In this document: positions 10,603 to 22,209 of the stretch, piece after piece
How positions within the stretch are numbered: the stretch's first letter is position 1
Layout: every line of letters starts with the position of its first letter
Assembly (NCBI GenBank): GCA_049999805.1
Contig: JBNGIO010006265.1
Location: 309,711-355,638 of the forward strand
Source: Folioceros fuciformis
Taxonomy: Eukaryota > Anthocerotophyta > Anthocerotopsida > Anthocerotales
Direction of reading: 5' to 3'
DNA length: 45,928 bases
Notes under the pieces: model-generated
Database searches by the model: none
What the model saw: the letters and a program-made list of their open reading frames with translations, nothing else
Told to the model about the DNA's origin: nothing
Translations under genes and position numbers: made by a program

Positions 10603-13600
10603 CTCCAGCTGCGCACAATTGACGACTCGGTTAACCTGGTTTCGCACCAACAGGCACATTCAGCATCTCAAAGATGCGCTATCACATGACAATCAAACCC
10701 AGAACGCGGAGTCAAATTACAGCACGGAAACGCAGGAAGAACCTCCGCATTTGGAAACCCACCAAAGGCCCCACAGGCTCACAGTACCCCACCCCAAGAG
10801 GCATTGGGTAAATCGCATTCCACTATGCCTCTGAACATTTACACACAGTTCTGGAATGCACCCAAGCATCTGGCTGCATTAGTCCATGAGCTTACCGGAA
10901 AGCAATAGGTGTTGGCTGTCGAGCTTGCTGCAATGTTGGCCATCGCCACAGATTAGGACCTACCACGAGTACTCTTCCCTGTTCCTCCTCTCTCCTGCCC
11001 TTGCCCCCACACAGGATGGGATGCTTCGCCTTCTCGAAACATAACTGAAAGTTTGCGAACGTGATTCTGCCTTGACTTTAACCATGGTTCTGGGGGCCCA
11101 CTGGGCACTGGCATGTGCTCCCAGTTTCCCTTTAGGGCTCCTCATTGCCGTTGCGAGATCGTGGTCTGCCATAACAACCGACCCCTCCTCTCTACAACGA
11201 GATATTTCAAGAACCAATCTTTCTGAGGAGCTACAGCACGCCATACAAACTGGGATAATGGGATACGGATATCAAGTGCGAAGCCATGTGAAGGTCTGTT
11301 TTCGAGGTTTGCGCCAGAAAGTTGCAAACAGGCTCGGGAGGGCTATGTGGTTTCATAATCGTACAGGTCAGCTAGATTGGACTTGCATGCTCATTGTGCA
11401 GTCAGACGTCATTGTGCACTACCAGTTGCTGCCCCAATAAGTCAGAGTTCCTCCTGTTGCACGGTCACACTACAAGGTGATAGGCCGAGGACGCGTACTG
11501 GGCATATGACGTAAAGCTCAACCTATGAGCATCCATGTTGGTCCTACTGGATAGTCACAGGTTGAGCTGTAGTTCACATGCCAAGGACATCCACACAATT
11601 GAGTTTCTCTCTCATGCAGCCCATGGAGACCCAATTTCCGGCATTGATGTAGGGCCTGGCCCCTCTAGCCTCGACTGGCGCTTTCCAGGCTCCCAACAGC
11701 AGGCAGCAGTCCCTTCGTCGCACAGGATTGAAGGCAGTTGTTTAGCAAACCGAAGACACACACATCATCCCTCTGCATCGGTCGCACCGGGAGGAGAATA
11801 CGAACCTGATTGTCTGTAAGCAGCATGATGGCATCGGTACTCGCTACGTGCGCGTGTTTGTCAAGGCACTGCTGGCTGGGGATGGGTCAGGAAGCCCTTC
11901 ATGTATACCATGCTGTGCTGTGAAAAAGAAGGTGAAATAGTTGCACCCAATTCTGTGACATTTGTGCTTCCTTCACGCATTTGACAGTTCGAGCTATCTG
12001 CTGGCAGCAGGACATCTGATGCAACACGAATGAAGTTTGCTTAGAGTCAGCACACGAGCAGGGGCATGCAAGGTATACTCAAAGACGGTAGAGCACACGT
12101 CAAAGTTTGAGCCCGAATTCGAAGTCTGAGATCGGAGAGGGGGATGGGGAAGGGGATTGGTCTCTCTGCTTAGGACTTGGTCAGAACAAGAAGGAGTCAC
12201 AGAGCCTTCTCTTCCTCAGAAGGTATGCAAGGAGAAGAAGGCTTTGCTGTATCCTATTCTGTGAAGTTTGTGTGCCTCCTTCAGGCATGTGTATACCCCG
12301 GTTTCGGAGAAAAGAAGGGAGTAGTGTCGTGCATAAATTGCACAACCAAAAAAGATTTGAAAGTGGATATCTCTGACCGGCCGGCAGCCTGCCAGCTATG
12401 TCGCGGGAGCACAAAGGAAGCGCGGTTGACTTAGATGAACCAATTTGCTAAGGGAACTGCTCCCAAATGGCTTGCTAACAAGTTCCAATCCCCCATCGCC
12501 CAGGGATGACGCCAAGAAGGCCAGAGGTCGCTGGTCGACACCAATACTAGTAAACAAGATACCTCACTCACCACTTTCACAACTCAAGAACAGCGAGCGA
12601 TGAATTTCAGATGAAGATATCGTACCCCGCAGACTACAAGAAAGCTTTGGCAGCGTGGAGAATCCTCTCTGCAACTTGAGAAAAGTTTCTTCTCGACGTG
12701 GTCTCGCTCCACCATTTTGCGAAAACCAGCCAGAAACACCGATGGATGGATACCAGACCGACAATACCAAACGATTTTTCCAAGACTACAGACGCGCCGC
12801 CCTAGAGCGAACCACCCTACACAGAATTTCTATCTTGATGGTGCTAACCGCATCAGAGCCACCAACAGATTGCAATACAGAAATATGTACGTGCAAGTCC
12901 AGAGGATAGGACATCTCCTATCTTGTCACATGGGCTTTGTAGGACACCAATCGGGTTCAGTTTATTAAAGCACCATGCAAAACTGCACACTCTGCGCATT
13001 CGACAAGTTGTTTGGGACATCGAACACTTGAGATGCCGCTACCCAGACTGCCTCGATATCTTCAGCCCCCGGGAATCTGCAGAGGTCTACCAAGAGAGTA
13101 AGGGGCGAGCGGATGGAAGTGGCTAGTCATGAGAGGTGCCGCACAACTTTCACGGCACATTTCCTCCGGCCCAGAGTTGGTCTCGAAATGTCCGAGTGGG
13201 AAAGTGTGGATGTCCCGCTACAGCACCGGTGCGGAAATGACAGCTGTGGATAGAGACCAAATTTTGTCACAAGTACTCAGGCAGTGCTTCAACTCCCTGA
13301 CGGAGGATGCTCTCAGGAGTCAGGAGCTTCCACTTCCATGCTTCCTTCCCCGGAAGATTTCGAACTCACGAAGAACACACCTATTTTGTTAAATTGGTCA
13401 TCTCTAATTTGTCAAACATGACAGATTCCCAGACATTGAAAACTCAAGAAGGTTGCTCGATATGTAGACGATGATGGCGGACAGTTCCTGATCCAGCACG
13501 CACACGTCTCACACTGCACTTCAAAGCTACTGATCGATTGCAAGATGCTGCAAAAGGTGTTCCTGCTTCCAACAGGCTGTCCTGATGCGCAACACCGCGT

Positions 13601-13655
13601 CAAGAAAGGAACAGGGGAATGCAGGATGATGTAGAACGCAAGGTCTACCTTTGCC
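10603..13655. other. 3-kb stretch without a recognised gene
   Basis: This lies between the 5' end of pTAC5 and the 3' end of NDUFA5. Short open frames occur on both strands but none shows a recognisable domain, and phase-compatible exon chains are not obvious. One weak candidate exon pair with CxxC motifs is listed separately (12177-12434). The 3' UTR of NDUFA5 probably extends to about 13400. Confidence 0.45.
12177..12434 (+). CDS. possible terminal exon with CxxC pairs
   Basis: I do not recognise this. Near 12300-12434 a frame encodes PGFGEKKGVVSCINCTTKKD, and further on ACQLCRGSTKEARLT and a stop. The two CxxC pairs lie about 20 residues apart, spacing that could bind one zinc ion. A plausible acceptor (CTTCAG) lies just before this part and a plausible GTATGC donor near 12222, which would make a ~60-nt intron like others in the window. 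No upstream exon is recognisable, so it may be the end of a small gene or a chance frame. Confidence 0.2.
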   Translation: MVRTRRSHRAFSSSEGMQGEEGFAVSYSVKFVCLLQACVYPGFGEKKGVVSCINCTTKKDLKVDISDRPAACQLCRGSTKEARLT

Positions 13656-14158
13656 TCACGAGGATCGGTGAGTTGGCACATGTGCGGGGATCTCATCCTT
13701 GTTCTCGATGATCTCCACCTTGTAATCCGCTGGAACATCCCACGGCTTCCACTCTGCACACCGATCCAGAGTCGTGATCACAAGGCGCCCGCCACATCCG
13801 CTTTGCATCCATGGCAGTAAGTAACCCTAGGCTAGCTGCACGTACCAGCCATCCTGGGAATAAGGGCGAGCTCGTCCTTCGCGGCCTCGATGAGCTCCTC
13901 CACCTGGCCGTCGCGGATGCGGGCTTCGATCTTCTGCCAGTCGTCCTCCTCCTCGCACACCCGCAGGCGGGTCTTGGTGAACTCCTCCACTGTCTTCCTG
14001 TACTGCGCCGACTCCGGGATGGTCTTCACCTCGTCAAGCGTTCGTTTGTACAAGCCGATGAGCACTTCCCGGGCGTTTGGCACCACCTCCAGGCCCACTA
14101 GGCCCGTAGACTCCTTCACGCTCGCGTACAGCGGCCCAGCCAGGCGCCTCAAAAACAT
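13656..14158 (-). CDS. complex I subunit NDUFA5 / B13
   Basis: Two exons, 14158-13846 and 13753-13656, are joined in phase 1 to give 136 aa. The protein opens MFLRRLAGPLYASVKESTG and carries the family blocks VVPNAREVLIGLYKRTL, CEEEDDWQKIE and GQVEELIEAAKDEL, followed in exon 2 by WKPWDVPADYKVEIIENK. NDUFA5 (B13) is an accessory subunit of the matrix arm of mitochondrial NADH:ubiquinone oxidoreductase. The start chosen is the family start; the open frame continues 24 codons further upstream without similarity. The Arabidopsis protein is about 169 aa and continues past the conserved HVP-x-HRP motif. Here the protein stops right after HVPTHRSS, so the C-terminal tail is shorter. I found no extra exon downstream that restores it. 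Confidence 0.95.
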
Positions 14159-14329
14159 GGCTGCCTTCTGCTCCTGCTCAGATCTGCGAACTCTGGACCA
14201 ACACCACACCGCAAACCGCACGCAAACCAACCTTCCTCGCTAATTACTCCTCTGTTAGCGATCCATCAACTACCGCTGGGGTGCAGTAACTGGAACCCAC
14301 CCCAGGCAGCATGAAGTTCCAGTCGTGAA
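14159..14329. promoter_or_regulatory. compact divergent promoter, NDUFA5 / PRC-barrel gene
   Basis: If the first in-frame ATG of the plus-strand gene is used, only 171 bp separate the two start codons. A six-codon reading frame with its own stop (14311-14328, ATG to TGA) ends one base before that ATG. It would act as an upstream ORF if transcription starts before it. Confidence 0.45.
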
Positions 14330-16792
14330 ATGCTGCTCGAATCCACAGCTGGTTCGACTCTCCGAATGGCACATGATATTTGTCAGGGAGTGGGTCCCAG
14401 ACTCTTCCCGTCACCCTTCAGTCATAAGATGCATCGGCTGCTGGTCGGCAACGTCAATTCAGAATGTGGTATTCTGGGACGTCGGTGGTGCCGTGAACCG
14501 GGAGGTATGCGGGCTCTAAGCTCTGTTTTGTTTCTGCCGGATGGGCAAGGCAGGGGACTGGTTTTGTTGAACCACAGAAGCCAGGTGAATTCTGGGCGGA
14601 AAGATGAGCTGGGGGAGAGCTGGGTTTCGTCGGGGAATTCCTGCAGGAGCAGGCGATGGGGCAGCAGCTGTAGCTGTAGCAGGAGTCAGTCTTCGAAGGT
14701 TTTTGATGTCGATTCTGGAGGCGAATTCCTCGCCTCTCCTGCTGCTGGTGGAGACATTGGAGATGAGGTTCAGAACTGGGACAAGTTCAACACGTTATTC
14801 CAACAATGTTCGCCGGAGCAAAACTTGAGGAATGGCGTGGGTCCTGGAAACGCTTCCTCCAGTTCCCTGGAGAAAGGGAAGGGGAATGGCGGGGACAGCT
14901 ACATGGGTGGGCATGGGCGTGAGGGAGTGGCATTTTCTGAGAATGGGAAGCTGGGTGAGTTTTTGGATGTGGAGATGCCCCGGAGAGAAGGCAACAGGGG
15001 TAGTGAGGAGCAGCAACGGAGGGCAGGCAGGAAGTTTAAGGATGAAGAGGAGGAGTTGTTCGAAGACACAAGCTGGAATTGGGTGGATGATTTCTGGCGT
15101 GAGGGTGATGAGGTGGCGAATAGAAATGTGTATTCGAATCGCAGGCAGGCGTCTGGGGGAGAAGGTGTTGATGGCGGTGAAGCGTCTGGTCGGATGACAT
15201 CGGACAGGAGGGGCTCCAACAGCGAAATTGGACGGGATAAGCAGGATTTGATAAGAAGGCGACTGCATGCCATGGAACAGGAGCAGAAAGAGAGGGAGAG
15301 TTTGGAGGCAAAAGGGGGAATGAATTTCCGGACGAAGGATAGGGATGTTTTGTCTCCGAGTGGTTGGAAAGCCATCAGAAAAGTCGATAACAGTCTAGCA
15401 AGGTTTCCCGATGGCCCTGTCATGACCAGGTCGAGTATGATTGCCAAGCAAGTCATCAGCCAAGATTCTGCTATGAGTTTGGGGTTTGTGGTGCAAATGT
15501 GGACAGACGTGCAAACGGTAAGTCTGAAGTTACTTACTTCGTGTTCTCTTAGGAGGTCTCAGTTTCTGGTTGTGAATAGGACCGTGATATCAGCTGCTTG
15601 ACGCTGCAGTGGAAGGTGGTGGCAGTTGAGGTCAGACCCAGCATGCTCTTCGGGCTGGTAGACGCTATCTTGCTTCAAAACTTGAGTCAGGTTGGTCCTT
15701 TTCGTGTCGTGTATCCTGCATTGCCATCTTGTGTCATTCATTCTTGCCTCACATCAAGGTTACCAGGTTGGCGATGTGATCTTGGTGCCAAACGAGGATG
15801 TACTAGAAGGAGAGCTCGACTGGACAGGCTGTGAGCCCCTTGTAAGTATCTTGTTGCATGAGGCGGGAAGAAAGAAATCTGATAATGCTTTGTTCCCCCT
15901 CGACATCTAATCATCTGCTTCTTGCTGTAGGTGGGCTTCGATATCTTCACTGAGAGTGCCCTTTATTTGGGCAAGGTGAGGGGACTCATTTACTTGCTCA
16001 CGCTATGAGGATCCCCACTGAGCAGGCTAGCAAGATGTCTGATTTCTGGTTTCCAGGTTCGGGACTTTGACTTCAACGTCGAGAACGGTGGGGTACTTGC
16101 GCTGGAGTTCGACAGCTTTGGTGTTCCTCTTATCCCTGCAAGTGTGGTGAGTCATAACTTACTTGAGGGAATACCTTTCATGTTCATCTCATGCTCCTCT
16201 TGCAGGTACAAAGATGAGAACTGGTTATTGTTGCAGGTTAGCACTTTCTCACTTCCGATAGGTGAAATCGTGGAAGTTGGAGAAGAATGCCTGCTTGTAC
16301 GGACAGGGGCAGAGAAACGAATGCAGGTCTTGACTAAGGTCGGTGACATACAAATCCAACTGTTTTTGGAGGAAGTTGCCGACTCCGGAATGCCTGCTTT
16401 TCACATCCTGCTCACCAATGCTCAATCCTGGCATGCAGGGCTTGTGGGGCAAGTTCTCGGGTGACAGAACCCAGCCGAAGGGAGGCAAGGTCGATGACAG
16501 GCTCGTGCTCAAGTCTGTCAGGAGACGGCCTTCTCAGACAGACATGAGCAAGCAACAGCTGAGCAGAGCAGAGTTCTCCCGGGCTCAAGAAGTTGCAGAC
16601 ATGTACACGTCAAACCGAAGGTATTCCGGGAGTAACGGGCGAGATAGCTTCACAGAAGAACTTGGTCCGGACAGCTCGAATAATCCGTTCGCACGAAGGG
16701 AGCAAGCAAGAGTTCGAAGCTCTAATGATCGTCGTAGTAGGAATACTCGTGCACGAGACACCGTCCAGAGAGACGATGAGGAATTTGAATAA
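14330..16792 (+). CDS. plastid-type PRC-barrel domain protein
   Basis: Seven exons: 14330-15517, 15610-15690, 15767-15841, 15931-15975, 16057-16146, 16237-16338 and 16439-16792. All are in phase. The total is 644 aa from the first ATG or 585 aa from the ATG at 14507, which opens MRALSSVLFLPDGQG and looks more like a transit peptide. The long first exon encodes an unconserved, charged, Gly/Ser/Glu-rich region. Exons 2-6 encode the conserved part with two PRC-barrel-like repeats (VGDVILVPNEDVLEGEL with VGFDIFTESALYLGKVRDF, then VSTFSLPIGEIVEVGEECLL). The last exon is a basic, Ser/Arg-rich tail. It resembles the Arabidopsis At2g38570 family, predicted plastid proteins of unknown role; PRC barrels elsewhere occur in photosynthetic reaction centre subunit H and RimM. 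The N-terminus and start are uncertain. Confidence 0.85.
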
Positions 16793-16956
16793 AAGATCAG
16801 TAAAAAGTCACTGGCATGGTACACCTGTTTGCCCTAACAGTGGTTACCTTGATGGACGGTTTGTGCAAACCACTGTTCAGTTACTTGTCTTTCCCGCTCA
16901 TGCAACGTCGTCCGAGGCTTTGATGACAATTGGTGCGTGCTCCAGCAGGCGCAGCC

Positions 16957-19900
16957 ATGGAAGCTGAAGACGTGCAAATGGAGGAGGCGCTTCCTAGGCC
17001 AATCAGGCGGCTTGCAGAAAACGTCGTGAACAGAATTGCAGCTGGGGAGGTTATTCAGAGACCGTCGTCTGCGCTGAAGGAGCTCCTGGAGAACAGCTTG
17101 GATGCTGGTGCTACCGTCGTAAGCGTGGTAGTAAAAGACGGTGGTCTCAAGTATATCCAGATCACCGACAACGGCCACGGCATTCGGGTACTGGACCTTG
17201 ACCTGCGGCCTGTAGCCACTGGATAGTATTTTTGTGCCGACCTGGGTACGCGAATGGCCTTTGCAGTATGAAGATTTGCCTATACTGTGTGAGAGGCATA
17301 CCACATCGAAGTTGCAGGAGTTTGAAGATTTGGAGACTATCAGTACCCTTGGATTCAGAGGGGAGGCTTTAGCTAGCATTTCGTTTGTGGCACATTTGTC
17401 TATCACCACCATGACAGAGGGTCAAATTCATGGATACAGGTGCAAACTGCCCTACCGATGCTTTTGGTTTGGCCTTTTCTGAGACGGAGTTCCAGAATGG
17501 CTCGAGTCATTCGTGGAAGCTCAGCTTGAATTGGACTTTCATGGCCGCTCTATGAACAGAATCGCGTATAAGGATGGGAGAATGGAGGGAGAGCCTCGAC
17601 CCTGTGCAGCTGTCAAAGGAACTCAGATCACTGTATGTGATTCTCACTGTATTTTCTTTATGCTTGCCCAAGAGTCAGGTGACGACTCTTTCGTTCTTCT
17701 TCAAGGTCGAAGATTTGTTCTACAATGTGGCTGCTCGAAAAAAAGCTTTCAAAATTCCAAGCGAAGAATACAGCCGAGTCATCGATGTCATAAGCCGTTA
17801 TGCGGTTCAAAAGACGAATGTGAGCTTTACTTGCAAGAAGGTCAGTGCTTGCCCACCACATTCTGTGTTATGTCTCTCCAAGCACCAGCTAGTTGGTTAA
17901 CCTCGAGCTCATCTGCCATGACCTGTGCCTGGTCATATAGTTTGGAGAGAAAAGAGGAGATGTAAATACTAGTGGAAACGGGTCGCAAATAGATGCAATT
18001 CGTGCTGTTTACGGCCAAGCAGTCGCCAGGGAGCTTATGCCCATATCTGCGGAAGAGAAAGGGTTAGGTGGCAAGATTTTTAGCATGGAAGGCTTGGTGT
18101 CAAGTGCCAATTATAATGCCAAGAAAACTGTGATGGTCCTTTTCATTAACGGTAAATTAGTCTTGCCCTTGAATGTCTTATTGATGTTGAGACTGATTTC
18201 GAGGATTAGACTAAACAATGTCTTTGTCCAGGTCGTCTGGTAGAATGTGCACCCTTGAAAAGAGCGGTTGAAGTTGTCTACACAGCTATACTTCCTAAGG
18301 CATCAAAACCGTTTGTGTACATGGCAATCACATTGCCTTGTGAGCACGTTGATGTCAATGTCCATCCTACCAAACGAGAGGTAATATATTGCTGTTGAGC
18401 TAAACGAAACCCTCGGATGAGCACCATTCTTACTTTGGGTGTGGGCTCCAGGTTAGCTTTCTGAATCAGGAGGTCTTGATTGAGAGCATCCAGAAAGCAG
18501 TGGAGGAACGGGTGATGGATTCAAACTCATCAAGAACCTTTCTAACACAGGTGAGCAACTTTGCATGTTGAAATCCACTTCTACCAGCCCTTTACATGGA
18601 CTGCTGAATGAAGACATGGACTCCTGTGGCAGACAATACTCCCTGGAGCATCCAGTGTACCCACCTCAGAAGAAGAGAAGAGCGTCCCACCAGTTCATGG
18701 TAATGCGCTTGCTATTCACTCTGCTTGCTCGTTTGAGTCCTTCCATGTACGACCGTTGTTTGGTGATTCTTGCCATAAAGTTGTTCACAGCAGCTGACCT
18801 ATGGGGCGTATGGTGGCTCCTCAGGAACCACGTCATCAAGGCTAGTAAGTCAGAAGAGTGTGAGTCAGAAAGCACCTGTGAACAAGCTTGTTCGAACAGA
18901 TGCCCTGAATCCAGCAGGACGAATGCATGCCTTTCTGCATAATAAACCTGCGGAAGCTGGGGGTACTGAAGGGGATCTGGTAGCAATAAGGTGCACCTGC
19001 CAGTGGTTTGTGATAATGAGATTTCGTTTGTTCTCAGCTCGGTTTTGGTGATTACTGGGGATTGGACAGTGAATTACTAAGGTCTTTGTCTGTCAACAAC
19101 TGAACTCAGAAAGGCAGTGAGGCAAAGGCGTAACCCGAAGGAGAGTGCAGAACTGACAAGTATTCAAGAGCTTTTAGCCTCAATTGATAAAAATACACAT
19201 GGAGGTTCGATACTGCTGTGGCTTTATCTGGAGCTCTTGCTGTTTCATGTTCCTTCTGTGCTTTGCTTTTACATCAGTAAATTTGGCATATCATGCCTCA
19301 AAGTAAGTTTCTGTCCTAGCAGGTCTGTTGGATATTGTTAAGCACGGCACATACGTGGGAATGGCCGATGAAGTTTTGGTTCTCACCCAGTATAAGACCC
19401 GACTTTACCTCATTAATGTTGTATGTCTCAGGTATACTCCCATTAGCGCACTCTGATATTATTTGAAGTCTTCTCAAACCCTGTCTGGTGGCTGCACATG
19501 TTGTGGTGAACATGCTTGTAGACGGTTCATTTCCTTTACCCAGACTGGTTTGGTTTCATGTGCTTGCAGCAAGGAACTGATGTATCAACAGGTTCTGAGA
19601 CGCTTTAGCCATTTCAATGCGATGCGCCTCAGCAATCCGGCTCCTCTTGTGAATCTCTTAATGCTTGCTCTGGACGAAGAGGAGCATGCTGGCCGATGGC
19701 ATGAAAGTGATGGCCCAAAAGATCAGATAGCACAAGTATGTCTAGGCTTTTTATTTACACAAAGTGAGCATTTATTTGCGAGAACTAGGGGACTGTTTGG
19801 CCCGGCTCATCTGTTGTCTCATCAAGGGTGCCTACCCTCAGCTGAATGCAGAATTGCTGGTGTGTAAGGCGGAAATGCTCCTGGAGTATTTTGCGATTGA

Positions 19901-20682
19901 GATTGACGACGAGGGGAACCTATTATCACTGCCTGTCGTCTTGGATCAGTATACGCCGGATATGGACCGTCTACCTCAATTCATCTTGGATCTTGGTAAC
20001 AATGTAAGATCCTTCTGGTATAACTTGACGGCTGTCGTTTCAGGAAAGGCATGGAATATTGTGCCAGTTTTGACCAGCATGTTTTCAGTTGAGGGGAAGC
20101 ACTGACAACGCCGCTGATGCTGGCAGGTGGACTGGGAGAGTGAGAAGGAGTGTTTTGAGTCTTTTGCAGCTGCAGTTGCTCACTTCTATGCAATGTATCC
20201 ACCCCTTCTACCCCATCCGTCGGAGCACAAAGAGAAGTTCAACAACATGGTGGAGTCCTTCAGAAAATCGAATGATGCAAAAGATGAAGGGGACCAACTT
20301 TTACCAGGCAAGCTTTTTTGCAAAATGACATTGCCGACATTGGTTAGCGCTCAGTGAGAAACTGGTATGGTCGGGGAGTTCTGAGGTGTATGGGATTGGC
20401 ACTACGGTGCTGCAGACCAGTTCGAAGAAGAAGTGGTGGAGTTAGTGCAGGAAGCGGAGAAGGCATGGGCTCATCGAGAGTGGAACATACAACATGTTCT
20501 ATTCCCTGCGATGAAACTCTTTCTGAAGCCATCATGTCACATGGCTGATGATGGCACAGCCATGCAGGTGAGTTTTGTGGGTCACCAAAGTCGTCGTCGG
20601 TTCTTGGAAACGTTTCTAATGCTTCGGGGTTTGACAGGTAGCTTGCTTGGAAAACCTCTATAAGATTTTTGAAAGGTGCTAG
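16957..20682 (+). CDS. MLH1: DNA mismatch repair protein MLH1
   Basis: Sixteen exons: 16957-17187, 17267-17439, 17560-17632, 17706-17840, 17950-18151, 18232-18380, 18452-18550, 18633-18692, 18794-18979, 19114-19204, 19323-19431, 19570-19735, 19842-20003, 20127-20307, 20416-20567 and 20638-20682. Together they give 737 aa, the family length. The GHKL ATPase motifs are intact: [17 protein letters not shown] and [12 protein letters not shown]. The transducer domain ends near SSRTFLTQ. A short variable linker follows, then the PMS1/PMS2-binding C-terminal domain ([44 protein letters not shown]). The protein ends with the conserved FERC, whose Cys in yeast contributes to the MutLalpha endonuclease site. 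It acts in the nucleus in mismatch repair and meiotic crossing-over. The start has a good context (GCAGCCATGG). Intron 14 is of the GC-AG class. Linker exon 8 (18633-18692) is the least certain exon. The PRC-barrel gene ends only 164 bp upstream, so the promoter is compact. Confidence 0.97.
20308..20415 (+). other. GC-AG intron (MLH1 intron 14)
   Basis: The donor reads CAG|GCAAGC and the acceptor GCTGCAG. Exon 14 must end in phase 1 to join GAC-CAG-TTC in exon 15. The only nearby GT (before GTTAGC, further downstream) gives phase 0 and breaks the frame, so the GC donor is required. Confidence 0.9.
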
Positions 20683-21021
20683 CGCTGGTGAAGATCAAAG
20701 AACAGCATGGGAGGTTCTAAAGCAACCAGTCCCACACTGTACAAACCCTTTTTGCAAGTCCTCTTTCAACAGAAAAGGTGTTAGCACTTTCTGAGATCAG
20801 GGCTGAAGCTGTATAGTAGAGATCTGACCTCGATGAGTATCTAGTTTCTGGCTTCATTGATAAACTGAAAGATGTGCACTGCATACAGTGTGCAAACACA
20901 AGGATGGGTTTAAGCAGGTCAAACACAGGGTCACGTAGTCAGCGAGGAAAACATGGATGGACGGCATGGACTAGTTCATTTAGCATGGCGACGGTGGATA
21001 GTGCGGACAGCACATAAAGGC
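20683..21021. other. 3' ends of convergent genes
   Basis: 339 bp between the stop of MLH1 (+) and the stop of the unknown membrane protein (-). No gene is visible; the 3' UTRs of both should lie here. Confidence 0.5.
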
Positions 21022-22209
21022 TCACAATGCAGCTGGGTTGTGGACAAGAACAGCAATGAAGGCGAGGTTGGCCAATGCGACGGTCCAGATGGGTGGTGTT
21101 CCGAGCAAGAACTTTCTCTTCATCCGGGCTCTTCTGTTGAATTCTATCCTCTCCTTCTCGGAAGCAAAGTGTTCCGGGGGCCATTGCAGTCCTCTGGCGA
21201 GGAGTGGCGCCCGGGGGTAATGCCAGGGCAGCTTGTTTTCCAGAGATGTCTCTGGAAGCCCAAATCGGCGCAACTTGTCGAACACTTGCATCACTCTGCG
21301 CAAACGCCGCCTCACAACCTCTATGTCCAGAAGAGGTTTGCGAGCAGGTGTATCAACTTCTGTAGCAATCAACGTGGGAGTCGATGACATTAAAGGTGCC
21401 ACAAACTCGCCCGTTACCAAATCCCGCCTCCTGCCACTTGTGACCTCCTCCTCGAGTGCCAGTATGGAACGCTCTGAGAGCAATCCAATCTCGAAGGATG
21501 AGTTGACGGCTGCATCAGGTTGCGTCTGGGGCTCATGTCTAAGAGGTCGGTTCAACGGCAAGGAGCTGAGGGGAGACGCAGAGAGGGGAAGATGTGCAGG
21601 GTGGAACCTAGTTCGAGAAGGGGTTGCGTGGAGTATGGGGTAGTCATTCACAGACGAAGAGCTCAGTAACTCCACTACCTCCAGCAGCAATCTTCTCCGG
21701 TCCTCCTCCGAAAATGCCTGTGGGGATGTGAGGAGCTGCAGCAACTGAAGCTCCAACCTTTCCCGGGCGGAAACTCTGACACCCTGGGGATTGGCTGGCT
21801 CTGTGGGAATGGCCCCCAGCTCCACGGAGGTGGCGCTTGGCACAACAGAATCGTTGCCGTCGCAACCCAACCTGGAATTGGTGGGCTCCTGATGTGCACT
21901 TGCTACCCCGTGATGCACTACATCGTCAGCAGATGACTTGGCTGGCTTGGAGGTGAGCAATTCCACATTCCTCTGGATGACTGCCTTCCGCAATAGTATT
22001 TCCTGCTGCAGATGTCGAAGACCGCTGGCCATAAGCTGTGCTCCCCATGTCACCGGCCCCATGTCGCATCCGTGCCAACTATGATGACAGGGGTCTCCTA
22101 GTTTCGCGACACGCCCGTGCGTCGAGAGTCTCGGCTCCCACTGCCGTTTTCCTCGAAATGAGTTCTGCGTAATGTCTTCATTGGCGCGCCTTGGAAGAAA
22201 GTTGCTCAC
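21022..22209 (-). CDS. unrecognised 395-aa protein with C-terminal membrane segment
   Basis: I do not recognise this protein. It is an uninterrupted 395-codon frame, long for chance in this sequence. The N-terminal ~60 residues are basic and unstructured-looking. A leucine-rich helical stretch follows (HLQQEILLRKAVIQRNVELL) and another at RERLELQLLQLLTS. The middle is Ser/Pro-rich. The C-terminal ~110 residues look the most ordered: a basic helix (IEVVRRRLRRVMQVFDKLRR), an aromatic stretch (WHYPRAPLLARGLQWPPEHF), then KEKRI-type charged residues, and a single hydrophobic segment (about residues 370-388, IWTVALANLAFIAVLV) seven residues from the end. That layout suggests a tail-anchored or single-pass protein. 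The start could be a later Met (for example MASGLRHLQQ). It is convergent with MLH1. Confidence 0.6.
   Translation of the reverse strand: MSNFLPRRANEDITQNSFRGKRQWEPRLSTHGRVAKLGDPCHHSWHGCDMGPVTWGAQLMASGLRHLQQEILLRKAVIQRNVELLTSKPAKSSADDVVHHGVASAHQEPTNSRLGCDGNDSVVPSATSVELGAIPTEPANPQGVRVSARERLELQLLQLLTSPQAFSEEDRRRLLLEVVELLSSSSVNDYPILHATPSRTRFHPAHLPLSASPLSSLPLNRPLRHEPQTQPDAAVNSSFEIGLLSERSILALEEEVTSGRRRDLVTGEFVAPLMSSTPTLIATEVDTPARKPLLDIEVVRRRLRRVMQVFDKLRRFGLPETSLENKLPWHYPRAPLLARGLQWPPEHFASEKERIEFNRRARMKRKFLLGTPPIWTVALANLAFIAVLVHNPAAL

Noticed and set aside
10960-11244. 94-codon minus-strand frame
   Set aside because: No recognisable domain, unusual composition and no plausible partner exons.
18565-18705. 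Alternative MLH1 linker exon containing [12 protein letters not shown]
   Set aside because: It cannot join exon 7 in phase. The overlapping frame starting [16 protein letters not shown] joins in phase and resembles the linker of other plant MLH1 proteins.
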